64,000 bases of DNA, taken from Pholis gunnellus. Taxonomy: Eukaryota > Chordata > Actinopteri > Perciformes > Pholidae. Position 1 is the stretch's first letter; each line of letters starts with the position of its first letter. The DNA lies in contig OU342819.1 in the NCBI GenBank assembly GCA_910591455.2, positions 248,001 to 312,000 of the forward strand. The letters run 5' to 3'. A model generated the notes under the pieces. That model worked only from the letters and a program-made list of their open reading frames with translations, searched no databases and was not told the origin of the DNA. Made by a program: the position numbers and the translations under genes. Positions 24,744 through 37,069 of the stretch are shown here, one piece after another.

Positions 24744-25374
24744 GATGTGATTTTGTTACCGCAATGATTCTTGGATGAATATGCTTTGTATTGTGCTATA
24801 TAGTATGACGCTTGGCCTCTGGAATATATGACACCAGACATGGTGTTGTTGTAGAGCAACAAACATTGAAGTTAGGCAGTTAAGTTACAATCTCTTTGGC
24901 AGTTGCAGGTGTGTTTTGGGATCTCACTTCCCAGAGAGCACCGCTTGGGATTTTGTCCAAAGTTGCCACAGACACACAGTTCATCTTACTGCAAATGCAA
25001 GGGCTTTTATCAGTAGGCCACAGGGACTTAAAACACAATTATGAAATGAAAATCTTAGAGATTATTACTTTCAGACATATTCAGTGCTTAGTCACTTCAG
25101 AGAAGTGCTTTTATGTGCTGAGCCAAACCAGCAGTGAACATATCTATTAACAAGTGTGTATATCAAAGCCTGATTCATCTATGTATCTATGTACCATGGA
25201 GCTCCATTGTTGTCCAAAATCTATTAAAAACACATCAATGAGCCTCACTGTTGCATTGGGTGACAAAATGAAACTATGTATTTGTAAATATGTATTTATT
25301 CAGTAGGGGCCAATGGGGTAGGAGTTGAAACAGACCAGTGGGGAAGTCAAACACAAACTTTCAAACACATTCAA
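24744..25374 (+). other. thap7: thap7 3' untranslated region
   Basis: It follows the stop codon at 24741-24743. A candidate poly(A) signal ATTAAA lies at 25223-25228. If that is not used, a later AATAAA at about 25837 would extend the UTR across a dispersed repeat. Confidence 0.5.
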
Positions 25375-25780
25375 TTCAATTCATTTGTATAACCCAATAT
25401 CACAAATCTTCCTCAGAGGGCTTTACAGTATGTACAACATGCGACGTCCTCTGTCCCAGGACCCTCACATCAGAACAGGAAACACTCCTCCAAAAAGCCC
25501 TTTAACGGGAGAAAAGGAAGAGACCTTAGGGAGGAACAGAGGAGGATCCTCTATCAGGATGGACACAAGTGTGATAGATGTCATGTGTACAGAATGAACA
25601 ACACAACAGAGTTACAACACATTCAATGATTATGATATAAATTATTCATATAATGAGTAGTACTATTAATAGCAGAAATAATAATATAAATATAATGACT
25701 AATAATAATAACAGCAGCATTTAATAGAATAAAAATGACAATTATAGTAGTACAAGTAAAACATTGTTGGTTTTGGAATA
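25375..25780 (+). repeat. Dispersed teleost repeat (copy 1)
   Basis: It starts with 'TTCAATTCAATTCATTTGTAT' and contains 'CAGAGGGCTTTACAGTATGTACA', 'CCTTAGGGAGGAACAGAGGAGGATCC' and 'GATAGATGTCATGTGTACAGA' in pieces. The inverse copy is at 58018-58525. The family is abundant in fish; I cannot assign its class. Confidence 0.7.
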
Positions 25781-28020
25781 TAACAACTGAATAATTTGTA
25801 AGTGAAATGACAAACATGAAGGTAAATCTGATGTTGAAATAAAGGGATAATTGCAATTTTGACTGTTAGGAAGTGCAACTTGTGTTCTCAGAATTGTGCA
25901 GGAGCAATGTGTTGTATAGGTCATATAGAGCAGTGCACACTTTGTAGATGTTTCTATCATGTCAGGCAATAGAAGGTTTTAGATCGAATAAATGTTATCA
26001 TCCACCTAAGAAAAACAAAGTGGATGTAATGTTGGACAACTTGTACTTTTCTAGATGCTAAATCACTTTCAAAGCACTGAAAGAAAACATTTGCTCATGC
26101 AAAATAGTTGATGGTCAAATAGATGAGCAGAATTCAGCTGCTGAGTGACAGCTGGCACTGAAATGTAATCTAAGTGTTTCTCTGTGAAGTCATTTATGCA
26201 ACTACATTTTTTGCATTCACTATCCCTTATGAAATTTGACAGATTAATAACTAATAAATGTGTTTGTGTACACTGTCTAAATTGTTGTGCTTGTGAAGTG
26301 ATGCCATCTAGTAGCCAACCTACTACAGGTCACGGTTAATTCAAGAAAAAGTACTGTTTGGAATGAGGATACAGCACGAGGACAGGACCTAAAGAAATGC
26401 ATCACAACCTTGATATCATCTTTACTGAAATAAATAATACATTATATAATCATTTCCATGACCTGTCTGAAAAGTATTTGTCTTGTTGGAAGGATCTTAC
26501 CGGATATGAGAAAACCTTTTGTAGATATCTAATACCTCAAAAGAAATGAATTATTAAGATACACACCTGCTGCTGTTAACAATATACATACAATAGATTA
26601 TATTGATATACTAAGGGAAATTCCCAAAAGAACCAAAAGCCTAAAAATTGCTGCAGGGAAAATAACTACAATGTTTTTATGATTTAAAAAATTCTAATTT
26701 TCACTCTTGCAGCGAGGAAACGGTTTTTACACTGCTACTCCTTCCTGAAATCCTTTCCCTGATATATACAGAATCTTCGTTATGTGGAAGCACACACAGA
26801 TGTGGAGCAAGCATTAACCATAGATAGATGGATGGATAGATAGGTGCTGTATCGTCCCCGTGGCAAAATTGGACTTGGACTCTGCGAAGCTGCAACCGCA
26901 CACCACATGAGCAAATAAAAGAGATTAAGTCCTGCTGACTTTTGTGCTGATGTTTTTCTTGTTCAATCACTTGTAACGCTCTGCTTCTTTAAATCATTCA
27001 GGTCAACCTGTGTAATTCTTATTCCACAGCTGCTTGGCCTGTGATTACCACTTACAGAACCTTACAGCATATATGTCACAGCTAAATTCACTGACTTTAC
27101 ACATCAAGACGTGTAGTCACGGTTAGTCCCTCCCAGCCAGGGAAAACAGCTGTATAGCCTCTGTGGAGGAGCTGGTGATGTCGTCAGAGTTATCTCAGCT
27201 TGAATGAATAAAAGAAATGCCTGCAAATGTGGAGTTTCAAGGATGTGGGTGTTTACTAGGCATGCAGGGAGGGTCCAGCTATGAGATCCATTATGGGAAC
27301 TGATTCAGTGTTTCTGGAATTTACTCACAGCGACTCCTGTGACAATAATGTATAAAGTGAATAGTAAATTACATTTGTTGTGAATCTTTAGCATTTCAGA
27401 GAAATAAAAGGCCAACCTAGCAAGTTTGTTCCCCAAAGGTTCTTCTGGAAATTGTGTTTTTGGGACATGCAGGGAGCTTTATAATATCATGGGATCTGAA
27501 TGTTCATTGTGTGGTTGTGCATTCACGCTTGTGTGCGTGTTCAACAGTTCAGCGCAGTAACACAGTGGCAAAATGATTGGCTGATGGTCTCACACTGAAA
27601 CAATCCACTGTAGCTTCTTTGACTGGGTGTGGCTTTTCCCTTTCCAGTCAGACACTCAAGGATCGTGATGAGAAGGTGGGGTGGGCAAAATAATCATCAT
27701 AGACTGATTTTATTTAAAACGTTCCCAACAACATAACAGCCTCACATAAAGTCTGCATACAAAGGTCAAGTATCTAAGGAAGCTGGTGTCGCATTGACGG
27801 TTGGCAGTGAAGAGGTTAACACTGTGACAGTCTGGAGGAACAGTAGAATACCAGCCTCAACTTGCAGGCAGTTATTGCGCAAAACAACAGCGTCAGACTT
27901 TTACTAAAGGCTTCCAGATGTGGAATGAGTTGTCTGTTGAATGTGAGCTGCGCCTCACTGGAATATCTCAACATATCCATTACACAGGGTTATACTTCAA
28001 CAAGTCGTTTGTCCAAACCA
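25781..28020. other. Intergenic DNA, no gene seen
   Basis: No coding or RNA feature is supported. A short GATA-type run lies near 26820. Confidence 0.6.
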
Positions 28021-28024
28021 CTAA

Positions 28025-28039
28025 ACACATACACACACG

Positions 28040-28114
<75 letters not shown>
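28025..28114. repeat. (CA)n microsatellite
   Basis: About 40 CA units with a few CG interruptions at the left end. It lies just upstream of the S100 first exon. Confidence 0.97.
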
Positions 28115-28118
<4 letters not shown>

Positions 28119-28149
28119 TAGGGAATAGGTTCATTGTATGTATGAGTGA

Positions 28150-28329
28150 AGGTGGCGGGAAGGTGGCGCCTCGGCTGCTGCTCCTTCTTCCTGGCTCTCT
28201 CGTGCAGAGGGAGGATCCAGGATCGCTGCCAGGGGCTGACTGTCTGTTGGAAACACTCCACCGACACAAGCAGCAACGCAGCGAGACACACAGCAAGAAG
28301 AAAAGTGAGCAGAGAAACTCGCAGTCGAC
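28150..28329 (+). other. S100 gene 5' UTR (exon 1, approximate start)
   Basis: GC-rich sequence leads to ATGTCTCAG and the donor GTAAGA at 28339. The transcription start is not visible and the left limit is a guess. Confidence 0.55.
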
Positions 28330-31300
28330 ATGTCTCAGGTAAGAAACAACACAAGAGCTCTAAAACTAACAGCGTAAACCTGAGTTAAGCTCGACACAGT
28401 TTAGTAATGTTGACTTTTGAAACTTTACAGTTAGTTCGTTCGGTAGATGGTCGAAAAAACGGAGCGGAACGAGTCTTAAAGAACGGTTTCCTGCTTAAGA
28501 CGCAACATTTCACGCCAGCCGGGGAAAAGTGACTGCGGAGGAACTTTCCCCAGATAGGTCGAGTTTAACAGCTCGTGTTTGACTAAACGGAACTCGTACA
28601 CTTCTAGGTCGAGTTTAACGGCTCGTGTTTGACTAAACGGAACTCGTACACTTCTTCTTTAGAGCCGTGTGCTGCTAGCTGCCCCTCCCTGAGAAGAAGC
28701 GCCACTCAAGCAGTTAGTCCCGTGATTCATTTAGAAAAAGTACACATACTGGAAGCATCGTTCATCTGTGAGAGTATTACAGTTGATTATGAACAACATA
28801 TATTACGGAGTGTGTGTAGCTTTGACTATTTTATAATATGTCTTCATCAAGGGCGGGTCTCTGTGCTAATGTAGGGCCCAGGTGGAGTTCATCCACCTGT
28901 CCGTGTGTAAAACACCATTGTACAATGCAGCATGGCTTCCTCTTTATTATGGGACCTGTCTCATTCTGTTACATATTCGTCCTTGATTAATAGACTAATG
29001 CTAAGTTAATAATAACCTATTATGTATTTCTATTTCTGTGTAAGTACATTGAGAGCAACAACAAAATCTGAGACAAATTCCTAGTGGGTGTAGCCTACTC
29101 AAACCTGGCCAATAAAGCTGATTCTGAATCCGGATGTTCAGTAGGGAGGGGCCACCATGTCCCAATAATACACTACAGTGACATTGTGTCACTTATCATC
29201 AATGAGAGCAAACAATGGCGCACTGGAGCTTGTGGTCAGGAGAATACTTTAGAACTTGCTTACATTTTATTTTATAGCCCCCAAACAACCTCAACTCTCA
29301 CCTCACTATTGATGTGTACAGTTAACAGTGAACAGTGAGCTGGAAAGAAATGTAGAAATGTAGGGATTTAGGTGTGGAAATGAGCACTTACAAAAACTTT
29401 GTTTGTCTTCAATTGTTCTCATTGTAACTAAATCACAAAATGCTTCTCCACAGCTCAACTTTCCAATATAAGTCCAAAAGTATAAAAAAATATTTTCTTC
29501 CATTAAATATACTAAGCCTCCTGCTTGTATTTCAGAGACAACTGTGGTATCTTTTGGATAATATAACCTTTAGGTAATACTTGAGTGAATATATAGAAGT
29601 GTTCTACAGTAAACACGTTGGCTTGTCCTCAGCCAGGATATTGGTGCACTCACACACTGTGGGATAGTGTCTGTTGAGGTGAAGGGGGCTTGCAGCAGCT
29701 TGTGTACATCAGTCAGAAAGGGTGTGGTTTTAACAAAGCAGTTGGCCCACATGCACTGAATAACTATAGCGAGACAACCATCTGTAATGCTGCTCTAAGC
29801 CACATTGAAATGAACACTGAATCAAATGACTATTTGTAATGTGAAAGAAGTTGCAGAGAATTCTCAGCTATTTGTCTTTTAGCTGATAGTTCTAGTTTTA
29901 GAGTGCACTGTACACTACCTGCTCAGCAGCAGACAGACAGTTAGAGACTAGCTGGTTAACTGAGTGGACCATTTAGCAGCTGAAGAGACGGGATTCCCAG
30001 AGGCCAAAAACAGAGCTTGAAGAGAGTGAAATTGGACCGACATTGATCTTGTGGACACAAACACCACTCCAAATGAATGATCATGTTGCTCTGTACTGCT
30101 GGAAGTGTACATAAGGAAGAGTTTGCTAACAAGTTTATTTAACTTATGAACGTATTAATATAGCTTGATTTTATGCAGTGTTTAGGTTGGTATGATTCCT
30201 CCAAGTGGCCAAAAAAATAAATGAATACTGCTTTAAATAGTCGTAATACTTTGTAAATTCCTTACAAATTGCAATACTGAATGAAGGAAATAGCAACAGT
30301 AAAATAACTACAAAAAGGCTATTAAAGGTCCATTTTGTTGAAGTTTGTGTGATTGGATTGAAAGCTACATATCAGTTACTAAATGTGATGGATTGTTTTT
30401 TGCTTATAAAACCTAAGAAACTTATAAACAGTTGTTACAGGCTTTAAAAAGATAGCGATATAGCTAACTACATAAATGCAGGTAGATCAAAAAAGGGGCG
30501 GATCACGGTAATGGCCTTATTAAAATATATATGGTTTTTGTTCAATAGCTCTTATTTTATAAGCTTCATACAAAACAGGACTTTTGTCCAAGAGACCGCT
30601 ATTCATTTCCCGTGCAAAACTAGAAGTAAACAATGACATTTTGTGACGTCAGACGATAGTCCCACGCTCCTAAAGCTAACCAAGTGGTTTTGTTGCCTAA
30701 ACCTAACTTCCTGTGAGTTGGTTGTCAAAAAAAACAAGCTAAATGTTGCTTTGGCTAATGCAAGTAGCTAGCTAACTAAGGAGCTGTTTTCCTATTGTTA
30801 TTCAAGACTTTGAAATGCTTTCCCTCAAAACCCTGTCCTCAAACTCAAATAGCCCCTTCTTGGCCTTTGGTTTGCTCGACTTCTGCTCAAACTCTATGCT
30901 TGCATGCAGATATATTGTTTCATGCACAGATTTCAAGCACTCCAGCTTCAGCTGTTCTCCTCACACTCAGGCATCTCTGTGTGCTGGTGAAACGCGTGCT
31001 CCCGAATTTCTCCTCTGCTTTGGGATGTAAAGGTTCCCCAACCTATAGAATGCCAGGTGTAGTGTTGACTGGGGAAATGATCCCTGCCTCCTTCCGGGTG
31101 TGTTCGCTTTACTAGAACATCGCTGACGGCGGTTATTCTTCAACCTAAGCATAACTTGGGGCTGGTCCAAGGCAAACCTGAGCCAGCCCTAACTATAAAG
31201 CTGAGCCAGCCCTAAGTTCCAGTGGCAGCTGGCCAATAGAGGGCCATGGGGCTTGTCCCCACCTTGAGCCACAACATTTTTTTTCAATATTTGTGTTTTT

Positions 31301-34300
31301 GAACTTTGTAATGTAATGTGCCAATTGCTGATTAAAGAGATAAATGAGTGACATACAATTTAGCCAATCGGCATCCTCAAATAGATTCAAGCTGCGCTCT
31401 TGTCAGGAGAAGTCTCTACAGGCGAGCGCGAGCACCAGCACTGCTCCTCCAAGACCCGTTTGAGAGGAAAACTTTGGCGGAGAGCTGATCCCACAGCAGA
31501 CTAGCGGGAAAGGGAAGCAGTACATGAAGCTTCTCTACTAGCTGTACCAGACAGGTTTGGCTAGCTGGATGCAGTCATGCTAATAACTTATTTAGCTTTT
31601 TAAAACAACGGGGACAGATCCAGCACGGACAGTTAGGGAGTGAGGGATGAGGGGGTAAGGAAACATGAGAACACCAGGGTAGGGAATGAGGGATGAGGAG
31701 GTAAGGAAACATGAGAACACCAGGGTAGGGAGTGAGGCAGGAGGAGGTAAGGAAACATGAGAACACCAGGGCACACATGAGAACTCTGTCAAGCTACATA
31801 TTGGGGAAAGTGAACATCTGTTCTTCTACATAGTTGTCCTCAGTCTCATCTGCTTAACTTGGTCATGGAGGCATCAACATTTAATAGAGATGTTAAATTA
31901 ACAGTGAAAACTCATCATAGCTTATATCTATATATGTATGTGTGTCTTTTATATTATACTGAATATTATTATATGATATATATTATACTGTGTATATATA
32001 TATATATATATATATTATTCTGAATTGCCTGTAAGGGCGACTAAAATAAGATGACGTGTTAGTCTTGCTGCTTTTTCCCAAATTGCCTACCCAAGCTTTA
32101 TCCATAGCAACGTAGCAGATCGGAATGCTCAATAGGCAATTTTTGAAGACAATGCTAAATTAAATTTTTGTCCTTTAGGTTGGAAGAATTTTTGCATTCT
32201 CATTCATTTGTGATCATGTGTGCAGAGGCAGAGATTTGGGCAAAGCCTGTCAGAGGGCAATGCCCCTGATCAAAATCACCAGATCTAGGTATGTATTTAA
32301 TTTGACTTCCTACCGTTTCTTCTCCCCAGCATTCAGACCTGGAGAAGGCCATCGACACGCTGGTCACCCAGTTCCACTCTGCTTCAGCTGACAATGGTCC
32401 AACTCTGAAAACCGATGAATTCAAAGGTCTTTTGTCCTCCCAGATGCCTAATCTGGTCAAGGTAAAACTGCTGGCAGTGTCCATGTGCTTCACTCTCAGC
32501 TGGACCGGCTATTGACTACAGCAGTTGGGTCTGGCATTATACCTCACATTACTCACCTCATACAAAGACATCTTCACCAGCAGAGTCCCTCAGGCCTCAT
32601 ACACACATATACAACCTATAGATTATATAGGCTCAGTTAGTGCTGGGCGGTATACCGGTTTTAATTTCCCGTATGATATGAATTTTTCACACACCATCAT
32701 AGCCGAAACAACTGCTGTCACTCTTCAACAGGCAGCAAAATATATTGTTCGCCGCTAAGAGCGCAACAGTCGGAGCTAGTTGTCTTATGTGTATTGAGAG
32801 GTGGTTATAACAATTAATAACCCACAACTAATGATCTTTAACAGGGTAAAACACCACGACACAACTAGTTTGTGACACATAAACAATTTGTAACACTAAT
32901 AATTTTAATACATTTAATAAAATTACACCACCGAACTGCATGCTGGGTACAGCTAGCAAGCCCGCTAGCACAAGTCTGCTAACAGCTGCGAGAGGCTCCG
33001 ACGCTACCGTAACGCTACATTAACGAACAGAAAAGAGCGATGCAGGATGAACAAAGACACACCGGAGATGCACCGATAGTAACGGTAACAGTAACGTTAG
33101 CGCGAGTGAAACATATTGAAGCCAAAGGGTCAGACATCGCTTGAAGAGGCATTTGCTCGAGGCGCCAGCCAGCGTTTCTCAGATTGGAGTGAGACGAGGA
33201 GAAAAGGTGACGTCGTGATCTTCACAATAAAACATCTTTGATGTGACGTGTCGAGTCTTGGCCAATCAGCGTTAAGATGTCTACAGCGTCTTTCCCTCCA
33301 TTACAGTTTGAGTTCCGTTATGTTCCGTTACCGTTCAGACTTGCTGGTTTAAGTTAACGTCCACTGCATGCAGAACTTGGTGGACTGTTAACGTTCGTCA
33401 TTATTGCAATTTAGGAGGAAAAAACGTAACGTGATGAAACATGCAGCCCCCCGTGTTTCGGTTCAGTTCATGCGGTCACTCGTTAACGTTAAACCCGAAC
33501 ACCGGCGGATCTGGTTGCAGGTTGTTTGTTTTAACTCAAAGTAGAATGAAATTCATCGATAAGGCAGGGTATGCTAAATGCAGCCTCTGCTCCAAGGAGT
33601 TAAAGTACAGCAACAAGGGCTCACTGCCCTCTCATCACACTGCAGACACTGTTCACTGTGATGACCACAGACAGTGGACTTCCGGTCCCAACAGTCCCAC
33701 GTGCAGTTAAATCACAGCTATTATTTTACTCTTGATAAGCTACCTTAGCCAGAGTAGATTATCATTTCCATTTAAATAATTGAACCGGATTCAATGCATA
33801 TTAATTGCAAATGGAAGATTGGCCACAATTCTGACAGCTGTACAGTAACAGTATAATTAATATGAAGCCATACAGTAATGAAAACTAATCACTTTATTTG
33901 TACAGGCGATGGTTCTCGCTACTCTTGCTATCTTTGTTTTTATATGACTAAAAATGTTAAAGGTTAATAATAATAGAGCTGAAATACTGATTAATAACTG
34001 AATAATAAATTAGTTTTTTGCTTAAAGTAAATGTCTTATCACTTAATTTTCTTCTCAGAGTTCACCAGAATGCTACATTTTAAAGCTCATATTTAAAATA
34101 AAATGCTCCAGATATGTGTGAGCCATATGCTCACACATATCTGCACTCATGTTTAGTTTTTCACAGGTTGCACGTTATTGTTATTTTGAAAAGATATTCA
34201 GTGCAAAACAGGTTAATTGCAGCCTCAATAAGCTTTTTTTTGCCAAATATTAGTTGTTTTTTGCACAGATAGAACTTTATTTGCATTGTTCTAACAAAGG

Positions 34301-35192
34301 GATTGCACATTGTATTTGTTTTAGTCTGATGGAGCAGTCTGGTTTACTTGAAAGTGATTGCAATTTTCTTTATTCTATTATTTGAAAAAGTACAGATGGA
34401 GGACTCACAAAATGTTGTTATTTCAATAAAAGTTCAACATGGACCATTTTGTTACCATTGTGTTGGGGCGGTGGGGCATGAACATTTTTCTTCCTCCAAA
34501 GTGGGGCGTGACAGAAAAAGTTTGAGAACCACTGCCCTATAGTAAGCAAAGTCTTTATACATGATGACATTCAAATGTTTTTATATTCTATGTACTCCTG
34601 ACAGTAGAGTAAGCCACTATAAACCTATATAAAAACACAGGCAAGGAAAAAAAACATAGGGTGAGGCAAGTGCTGTAAAGGGTCTGTTATAGTGGCAAAA
34701 TACAATATAAACTCATAAACATTTGTGTTCACAAGTAAGGTCGGGATGATAGTTTGTATATAAGTAGCGGGTCCAACCTGTCAATCACTGTGTGGCCCCG
34801 CCCTAAAGCATCCCCTGCTTTATGGTCTGTTTGACTCTAAATGGACCATCATTTACTAAATGAACATCATGCTGTATTGAAGAAGACTTCATTGGCATAA
34901 GCTATTCACAGGCTAATTGAAAGGATAACAGCTCCTTCACTACTTCCATGTCCACAGTCTGCAGAGTTGGGGGACATTGGTTTTAAAGGAGGGAGGTTTG
35001 TTGCTGACTAAAGGTTCACATACGTCATCTGGCTCCAGAAATTAAATTGCAATAGCTGGGTTTCAACTGGTAGAGGGTAGTCGCTATGCATATATAACAC
35101 AATATGTAATAATTAAATTGCTTTGCACTAAAATGTCAAGGGCATCCTATGCAGGACTTGTGCCCTTGAATGATGACCATGATTTGACTTTC

Positions 35193-35231
<39 letters not shown>

Positions 35232-35911
35232 CATACAATTGTCCATTGTAAACCCATTACAGTTTAGTTTTCCTGTGCAATGAGGGAATATTATTCTTAT
35301 TATTATATCCTGCCTGTACGGGAATCAAACATGCAAACTTCCAGTCTCAAGCTTGCTTCTCTAACCTTTAGTTCACTGTGTGTTTAACAATCTGTGGTGA
35401 GTTTCTACATAACATAACTACTATTGAAAGAAATGTATTTCGTGTTTTTCCACCAGAATAACATTTCTGGAAATGTGTGAAAGGCTTTCAAAATTGCCTT
35501 CAGATCATCAAATATGGAGATAATATCTTGTGTTTTTGGTGTCTGAAGTCTGGGGAAAACTCCTGTTTCTTGCCTCATCCAACTTCTCTTTAGCAATGTC
35601 ACCATGTTCCCAAATGTCAGCTTTGAAACTTTAGTGAGTACAATGTGAGAAGTGGAGTAAAGATTTGGTTAGTGCCTTGACTTTCACAGTGAACACACAA
35701 ATCATTTCTGCCTGTTTTTACTTTGCCCATGATGACAAAACAGATCGGCTCAGACCAGGGGTTCGGTGAGATCCTGCGGAAGATGGGTGTAGGTGATGGT
35801 GAGGGCATCAGTTTCAAGCATTTCTGGAACTTAATCCAGTCAGTAGCCACCTCACAGCACGGCCTCCTCAAAAGCCCGACGGGCTCCTCATGCGGCTGCA
35901 TCCTCCTGTGA
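28330..35911 (+). CDS. S100-family EF-hand protein, 102 aa, with CaaX-like C-terminus
   Basis: Coding exons are 28330-28338 (Met-Ser-Gln), 32330-32461 and 35744-35911. Both junctions are phase 0 with GT-AG sites. A 5' UTR (about 28150-28329) precedes the ATG in exon 1. The product has the S100 plan: helix 1 'DLEKAIDTLVTQFHSAS', a pseudo-EF loop around residues 20-34, then the hinge, then a C-terminal EF region ending 'ISFKHFWNLI'. In that second loop the liganding positions are Gly62, Gly64, Gly66 and His73, so calcium binding is probably lost, as in S100A14. The 'FWxLI' helix also resembles S100A13/A14/A16. The last residues are CGCILL: Cys99-Ile-Leu-Leu fits a CaaX box ending in Leu (geranylgeranylation type), and Cys97 could be acylated. 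I know of no S100 with such a tail. The exact orthologue is not assigned. Confidence 0.85.
28556..28655. repeat. 50-bp tandem duplication
   Basis: 28556-28605 and 28606-28655 are the same 50-bp sequence with a single difference. It lies in S100 intron 1. Confidence 0.95.
28985..29125 (+). mobile_element. L2-type LINE 3' tail fragment
   Basis: It shares 'GTACATTGAGAGCAA', 'ACAAATTCCTAGTG' and 'GGCCAATAAAGCTGATTCTG' with the L2 tail at 4500-4594. Confidence 0.7.
29130..31200. other. S100 intron 1, little recognisable
   Basis: About 30590-30750 ('TTTGTTGCCTAAACCTAAC' and flanks) matches a dispersed repeat also at 57450-57640. The rest shows no gene. Confidence 0.55.
31212..32060 (-). mobile_element. 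CAGTGGCGGCTGG-family DNA element, inverted copy
   Basis: The end CAGTGGCAGCTGGCCAATAGAGGG matches the right end of the 11748-14248 element in reverse. 31400-31620 and the GGGTAGGGAGTGAGG-type tandem segment (31630-31770) match 12100-12340 and 14100-14240 inverted. About 31780-31990 also matches 44400-44735 inverted. It lies in S100 intron 1. Confidence 0.6.
31636..31770. repeat. 45-bp-class tandem repeat inside DNA element
   Basis: Three imperfect copies of 'GAGGTAAGGAAACATGAGAA' followed by 'CACCAGGGTAGGGA'. The related element at 12120-12220 has two. Confidence 0.8.
32637..33440. other. Probable DNA-transposon-derived sequence in S100 intron 2
   Basis: It opens with 'GTGCTGGGCGGTATACCGG', a phrase common at the edge of fish DNA elements, and is followed by CpG-rich sequence without a frame. 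Ends not defined. Confidence 0.35.
33545..34534 (+). mobile_element. hAT-like element with BED-type zinc finger remnant, copy A
   Basis: The right end, inverted, is CAGTGGTTCTCAAACTTTTT, a common hAT terminus. At 33547-33640 an open stretch encodes 'AKCSLCSKELKYSNKGSLPS' and then paired His, like the BED finger at the N-terminus of hAT transposases. The rest of the transposase is deleted. Copies lie at 48323-48888 (+) and 49914-50905 (-). The left end is not clear. Confidence 0.7.
35196..35236. repeat. (TA)n microsatellite
   Basis: About 16 TA units run into CATACATACA. Confidence 0.95.
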
Positions 35912-36692
35912 AGAGCAAACTCTCAGCCCAACAGATCAGCTCTTCACCCTGAGTTTAACTAAAGAAAGTAACAAGATGCACATCACTCTCCTAATCAGGT
36001 GTCAGACAGAATACAAAGTATAGTACAAAAATTACAAAATTTGTGACTCAAACATTCCAGTTTTCTTTATTTTTATTAAATATTGTGATCTCTTATCTGA
36101 CAGGTTTCCACATCACACTTCTGTCAGTATACTGCACAGCATCTTTTGCACCAATTACAGTGCAAATTCAGTCTAGTATTGGTATTTACACTCTGCATGT
36201 TGCTTTATTTTTTAACTACAATTTGAACTATCATACAATAATATAATATAATCATCTTCATACGTAGTACCAGATAATGTCAATTTCTAGCCATTTGGTG
36301 ATCATGAATGAAGTGTTTTTTATTCTACACACTGCACATGTTATTATAGGCAATCAAACTGTCCACATCAACATAACGCTCTGAAAGTATACCTGCTCGT
36401 TTAAACATGTCTTTAAGCTTCAAAAGAAGTGCTTGTTGAATGGTTTAACAGCGACATCTGAATTTGACCTTGTGTGTGTCAGTAACAAAACACAAAAGTG
36501 TACCTTGGATAGATTCTAAATTTCAGTATGTTTGACTTCGCAATCATGTGGTGAAAAACCTCAAATTGTGTACCTTTTCTACAAGTAATGATTTACACTT
36601 TGCGATCCTGCATCCACTGTGCATTTTCTATGTATTTATATTTTGTAATTCTCTGTATTCTGACCTGTTTGACACCTTAAGAAAAATGATGT

Positions 36693-36698
36693 AATAAA
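36693..36698 (+). terminator. S100 gene poly(A) signal
   Basis: AATAAA lies 782 bp after the S100 stop codon, in AT-rich sequence. It is the first canonical signal downstream. Confidence 0.6.
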
Positions 36699-36824
36699 CA
36701 TACAAACAAATCACCAGTACTGCAATTTGATATTGTTTAATCATTTACTGATTTATAAGAAAGAAATTCAACACAGCTTAAGTAGTCTTTATGAAAAATG
36801 AGGTATCTCCTGCAACAGTTATGT

Positions 36825-36830
36825 TTTATT
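36825..36830 (-). terminator. Poly(A) signal of the C80-like gene
   Basis: AATAAA on the minus strand, about 240 bp after the stop codon at 37070. It faces the S100 poly(A) signal from 130 bp away. Confidence 0.55.
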
Positions 36831-37069
36831 GCTTTAAGTACATTATCAGGATCATTCCCACTCGCTTAGCTCTTTAAACAGTCAAATATGAAGCAGTACC
36901 AGAAAGCTGAAGCAGTAGAAGTAGACTATGCAGCACTATATTGCAGTATCAGATCAGTGTCAGGCAGAATACAACGTCTATGTTAAACCTTTCTGCATAG
37001 AAGAATACTAATAACTATGCAACAAAAACACAATGAGATGAACTACTGTAATCCAACATTACTCCAGCA

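Noticed and set aside
28021..28296. Cys-Val-rich open frames over the CA microsatellite
   Set aside because: They are low-complexity translations of (CA)n and of the S100 5' UTR.
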